Positions 60,865-64,000 of a stretch of DNA of 64,000 nt are shown one piece after another; positions within the stretch are counted from its first letter, which is position 1, and each line of letters starts with the position of its first letter. The DNA comes from CAVOKN01 sp963696505 (GTDB lineage: Bacteria; Pseudomonadota; Gammaproteobacteria; Burkholderiales; Rhodocyclaceae): contig CAVOKN010000023.1 of assembly GCA_963696505.1 (NCBI GenBank), forward strand, positions 248,001-312,000. The letters run 5' to 3'. A program made the translations under genes and the position numbers. The notes beneath the pieces are model-generated. The model was given only the letters and a program-made list of their open reading frames with translations. It had not been told where the DNA came from and ran no database searches.

Positions 60865-62133
60865 TCAGGTCTCGCCGAGGGTGCGCTGTAGCGCGGCGTG
60901 CAGGTCGAAGAAGGAAAACGGGCGCCTGAGTTGCGTATCGACGCTGGCGACGAACCAGGTCGGAGTGTCGGCAGAGCCGCCCTCCGGGGATAGCACGATG
61001 ACCGGAACCCTTTGTCCGGCGCGGCTGTGGGGTCGATTCTCCGCCGACATGGCGATATCGGAACTGTCGGAGTGGGGCCCGTCGATGACAATCAGATCGT
61101 ACGCGCCGCCAGCCGGCGCCGTTTCGATGGCGGATCCGGTTTCCGCGATGGTGACCGTCATCCCACAATGCTGGAGCATCGCCCGAGTCAGGTCGCGTTC
61201 GGCTGGCTCGGAGGCGAGCAGCAGTGCCCGCTTGGGCGAGTCCGGGCCTGGTTCAAGGCGATCCGGCGCCGCGTCGCCAGCGTCAGTCTTCGCTCTTGGG
61301 GTGCTTGCAGCCGGAACCGATTCCGCTCGCTGTGCAAGGTCGTCGGCCACCGGCGGCCGGCGGGACTGTACGATGCGGTCGAGTGAGCGCTGCAGCGTCC
61401 CGATGACTCCGTCATGGGTGTGGGCAACGCGCAGGTCGATGTCGCCCTCGGCAATGCGCCGCGCGACTTGCGCCAGCCGGCGAATCGGGGCAATGAGTTC
61501 GCGGGAAACGAGGGCATACACCAGGATCGACCACAGCAGGCTTACCAGGATCGTTCCTCCGACCAGGGCAAGCACGCGGTGTCTATGCGTTCGCAATTCC
61601 CGGTAGAGGATCTTGCGCTCGTTGTCGTGCCAGGCGACCACCGCCAGCCAGGTCCGGTCAGCGTCCGCCTCGGGTGCGTAGAGGCGTTCCAGGCGCTCGG
61701 CCGGCATCGCCTCGGACGACGGAGGCGAGCGCAGAGCCTGGGCGACGCTGCGCCGCACGCGCGAAAGCAGTTCCTCCTGATCCTGGCGAAGCGTCCGTAT
61801 CCCCCCGTCCTGGGCCGCCGGCGGCCCCTCCGAACTCATTCGCCGCAACTGGGCCATGGCGCTCTGGGCGTAGAGCAGGGCGTCGGTCGCCTCCCGCGCG
61901 TACTCCTGGTTTCCGGTCGCGGCAAAGCTGACCGCTTCGCCTGTCGCGCGGGTCAGTGCGCTGTGGAAGATGCCGTCGAGCGACGACTCCAGGCTTTGGC
62001 GGGCCAGCCGTGCTGCCACACTGTCCCATAGCGAAAGCTCGCGCAGGGCGAAACCGGTGAGTGTGCCGACCGTCAGCACGGCGAGTGCGGTAAGCACGAT
62101 CAGTCGGCGGGTTGTGGTGTAGCCCTTCATCAT
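60865..62133 (-). CDS. Membrane HAMP protein with degenerate receiver domain
   Basis: 422 residues. TM1 (LIVLTALAVLTVGTLTGFAL), a ~160-residue periplasmic helical sensor region, TM2 (ALVGGTILVSLLWSILVYALV), a HAMP domain (RELIAPIRRLAQVARRIAEGDIDLRV) and a C-terminal receiver-like fold (RALLLASEPAERDLTRAML, YDLIVIDGPHSD, QLRRPFSF). No histidine kinase, GGDEF or HTH domain links them. The receiver has an Asp in VIDGP, but the conserved acidic pair is ASE and the Lys is replaced by Arg, so phosphorylation is doubtful. It lies upstream of, and on the same strand as, the hydrogenase genes. Confidence 0.85.
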   Translation of the reverse strand: MMKGYTTTRRLIVLTALAVLTVGTLTGFALRELSLWDSVAARLARQSLESSLDGIFHSALTRATGEAVSFAATGNQEYAREATDALLYAQSAMAQLRRMSSEGPPAAQDGGIRTLRQDQEELLSRVRRSVAQALRSPPSSEAMPAERLERLYAPEADADRTWLAVVAWHDNERKILYRELRTHRHRVLALVGGTILVSLLWSILVYALVSRELIAPIRRLAQVARRIAEGDIDLRVAHTHDGVIGTLQRSLDRIVQSRRPPVADDLAQRAESVPAASTPRAKTDAGDAAPDRLEPGPDSPKRALLLASEPAERDLTRAMLQHCGMTVTIAETGSAIETAPAGGAYDLIVIDGPHSDSSDIAMSAENRPHSRAGQRVPVIVLSPEGGSADTPTWFVASVDTQLRRPFSFFDLHAALQRTLGET

Positions 62134-62413
62134 AGGATTCAGTGGCAGCCAGGCGCAGCGAGACGCATCGAACGCGGTCCCGGCTCGCAGCAGTGCCGGG
62201 CTTCAAGCGCTCCATGATACTGAGTGCAGGCCATTGCCGCGAGCCGGTGGGCGTCTCGGGTGTCGCCAATTCGCTCTTGGCTCAAAGGTTTGCGGACGTC
62301 CATCGCGGCCATCGCGCGCATTGACGCCCAACACTCGCTCGGCTAGATTCCCCCGCCTTGGGCTGGCTCGCCGCGCATCGATCCGGGGTTGGCCCTACGC
62401 GCCGGGAGGCCCC

Positions 62414-64000
62414 ATGACGGATCTGAGCGAACGCGAACGGCTCGCGACATACAAGCCGAAGAACAAGCTGCGCTTCGTCACGGCGGCGGCCTTGTTCGAC
62501 GGCCATGACGCGTCGATCAACATCATGCGCCGCATCCTCCAGGCCAGCGGCGTCGAGGTGATCCACCTCGGTCACAACCGCTCCGTCAACGAGATCGTCA
62601 CTGCCGCCCTCCAGGAGGATGCCCACGGCATCGCTGTCAGCTCCTACCAGGGCGGCCACGTCGAGTTCTTCACCTACATGCTGGAATTGCTGCGCGCACG
62701 CGGCGGCGCCGAAATCAAGGTCTTCGGCGGCGGCGGCGGGGTGATCGTTCCCGAGGAGATCCGCGCCCTGCATGCTGCCGGCGTCGCCCATATCTACTCG
62801 GTGGAAGACGGCCGGCGCATGGGCCTGCAGGGGATGATCAACGACATGATCGCCCGCTGCGACGTTGATCTGGCGCAGGCCGCCCCGCGTGAGCCTGACG
62901 AAGTTTTCGCGGCCTTGGGGACCGGCGATCCGCGCAAGCTGGCGCGGATCATCAGCGCCGTCGAGGGCGGTGCGCTGGCGACAGCCCTGATGGGGGAACT
63001 GCGGCAGCGGGCGAGTCCCCTCCCGGTTCCGGTTCTGGGCATTACCGGCACTGGAGGTTCCGGCAAGTCCTCGCTCACCGACGAATTGGTGCGCCGCTTC
63101 CGCCTCGATCAGGGCGACCGGGTAAGGATTGCGCTGATCGCGGTTGACCCCTCGCGCCGCAAGTCGGGCGGGGCATTGCTGGGCGATCGCATCCGCATGA
63201 ATGCCATCGGTGGAGCGGGCGGCAGCGCGCATATCTATATGCGCTCGCTCGCCACGCGCGATACCGGCAGCGAGATCTCCGCGGCGCTGCCGGAGGCCAT
63301 CGCCTGCTGCAAGCTGGCGGGATTCGACCTGGTGATCGTCGAGACCTCGGGCATCGGCCAGGGCAACGCGGCGATCGTGCCCCACGTCAACCTCTCGCTC
63401 TACGTCATGACGCCGGAGTTCGGCGCGGCGAGCCAGTTGGAGAAGATCGACATGCTCGATTTCGCTGACTTCGTCGCCATCAACAAGTGCGATCGCAAGG
63501 GCGCCGAGGATGCCCTGCGCGACGTGCGCAAACAGTACCAGCGCAACCGTCAGCAGTTCGACCGCGCGCCCGGCGAGATGCCGGTGTTCGGCACCATCGC
63601 CGCCCGCTTCAACGACGACGGCGTGACCGCGCTGTACCAGGCGCTGCTGCCGCGACTCGAAGAAAAGGGATTGGGCGTGGCGCCGGGCAAGCTGCCGATG
63701 GTGGCGGTGCGCCAGTCGCGCAGCCGCAGGGCGATCGTCCCGGCGCAGCGGGTGCGCTACTTGGCGGAGATCGCCGAGACGGTGCGCGGCTACCACGCCC
63801 ACACCCGCGAGCAGTGCGGCATCGCGCGCGAGCGCCAGCAACTCTACGCCTCGAAGCGCCTGCTCGATGGCAGCGGCAAGGCTTCCACCGACCTCGACAG
63901 GCTGATCGAGGAACGGGAAGCCTGGCTCGATGCCCGCTGCAAGAAGCTCCTTGAGATGTGGCCGACGACCGTCGAGACCTACGGCCGCGACGAGTACGTG
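62414..64000 (+). CDS. icmF: IcmF-like fused isobutyryl-CoA mutase, partial at window end
   Basis: 529 residues inside the window, with the frame still open. Starts MTDLSERERLATYKPKNKLRFVTAAALFDGHDASINIMRRI: the cobalamin-binding domain (DGHDASINI with the lower-ligand His; SSYQGGHVEFF). From ~residue 205 a MeaB-type G-protein chaperone (LGITGTGGSGKSSLTDEL P-loop, VDPSRRKSGGALLGDRIRM, ETSGIGQGN, NKCDRKGAED) follows. Then the linker and the start of the substrate-binding mutase domain. IcmF isomerises isobutyryl-CoA and butyryl-CoA (some pivalyl-CoA) using adenosylcobalamin with built-in chaperone. GGGAGG precedes the ATG. The catalytic barrel is beyond the window. Confidence 0.93.
   Translation, partial: MTDLSERERLATYKPKNKLRFVTAAALFDGHDASINIMRRILQASGVEVIHLGHNRSVNEIVTAALQEDAHGIAVSSYQGGHVEFFTYMLELLRARGGAEIKVFGGGGGVIVPEEIRALHAAGVAHIYSVEDGRRMGLQGMINDMIARCDVDLAQAAPREPDEVFAALGTGDPRKLARIISAVEGGALATALMGELRQRASPLPVPVLGITGTGGSGKSSLTDELVRRFRLDQGDRVRIALIAVDPSRRKSGGALLGDRIRMNAIGGAGGSAHIYMRSLATRDTGSEISAALPEAIACCKLAGFDLVIVETSGIGQGNAAIVPHVNLSLYVMTPEFGAASQLEKIDMLDFADFVAINKCDRKGAEDALRDVRKQYQRNRQQFDRAPGEMPVFGTIAARFNDDGVTALYQALLPRLEEKGLGVAPGKLPMVAVRQSRSRRAIVPAQRVRYLAEIAETVRGYHAHTREQCGIARERQQLYASKRLLDGSGKASTDLDRLIEEREAWLDARCKKLLEMWPTTVETYGRDEYV

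Noticed and set aside
1..64000. tRNA or rRNA genes, prophage
   Set aside because: No cloverleaf, rRNA sequence or phage structural gene was recognised by eye; a covariance-model search was not possible.

Overview
The window is about 64 kb of GC-rich DNA from a betaproteobacterium. Aerobic CoA-dependent 2-aminobenzoate genes, an IcmF-type mutase, a uptake-type [NiFe] hydrogenase and many c-di-GMP and two-component proteins suggest Rhodocyclales (Azoarcus/Thauera/Aromatoleum-like). The taxonomy is inferred from gene content only. Housekeeping genes (rhlE, rlmM, glpK, alaS, phosphomannomutase, waaF, ilvE, mnmA) alternate with accessory loci.

0-8 kb: ferredoxin-NADP reductase, a PAS/GGDEF/EAL protein, RhlE (3' end frameshifted), a hypothetical, RlmM, an aldo/keto reductase and a small lipoprotein. 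8.2-15.1 kb: a tightly overlapped leftward operon for aerobic 2-aminobenzoyl-CoA metabolism (monooxygenase/reductase, SDR, MarR, CoA ligase, RidA-like, glutaryl-CoA-type dehydrogenase). It diverges from an OmpR-type two-component pair whose sensor carries an Asp/His-rich periplasmic stretch. 17.4-21 kb: an orphan sugar-type binding protein, a histidine kinase with an eroded ATP-binding domain, and a lytic transglycosylase.

21.2-34.2 kb is the most unusual region. A Sco1 copper chaperone diverges from a locus holding a small exported protein, a giant multicopper oxidase with C-terminal Fn3/Ig-like repeats, an FKBP-type isomerase and a cytochrome c fused to a periplasmic-binding-protein fold. 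This order matches mofABC of Leptothrix (putative Mn(II) oxidase). A cassette follows: NarX-type kinase, three pseudopilin-like proteins, NarL-type regulator. It is preceded by arrayed inverted repeats that resemble a palindrome in front of the multicopper oxidase locus, so the cassette may regulate, or serve as the surface apparatus of, the oxidase.

34.3-50.5 kb: glpK, alaS, an EAL-HDOD protein, phosphomannomutase, a hydrolase, waaF fused in frame to an NTF2-like domain and flanked by heptanucleotide repeats, a zinc-finger protein, ilvE, a Nudix protein, mnmA, a GTPase and a DUF2868-like membrane protein.

51-62 kb: a leftward periplasmic [NiFe] hydrogenase (small and large subunits). It is followed not by a cytochrome b anchor but by a ~1,130-residue exported protein with one CxxCH heme motif, PKD and Ig-like repeats and a MopE-like Asp-rich metal motif, then a small exported protein. 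An IS200/IS605 element separates these from the maturation protease gene and supplies its new 5' end. A HAMP-receiver protein lies upstream. The window ends inside an icmF-like fused mutase.

Quality caveat: at least eight genes (rhlE, the three mof-like genes, both hydrogenase subunits, the PKD protein, possibly waaF) contain one-base frameshifts. Most of those examined look like homopolymer over- or under-calls, so I treat these genes as probably intact in the organism.
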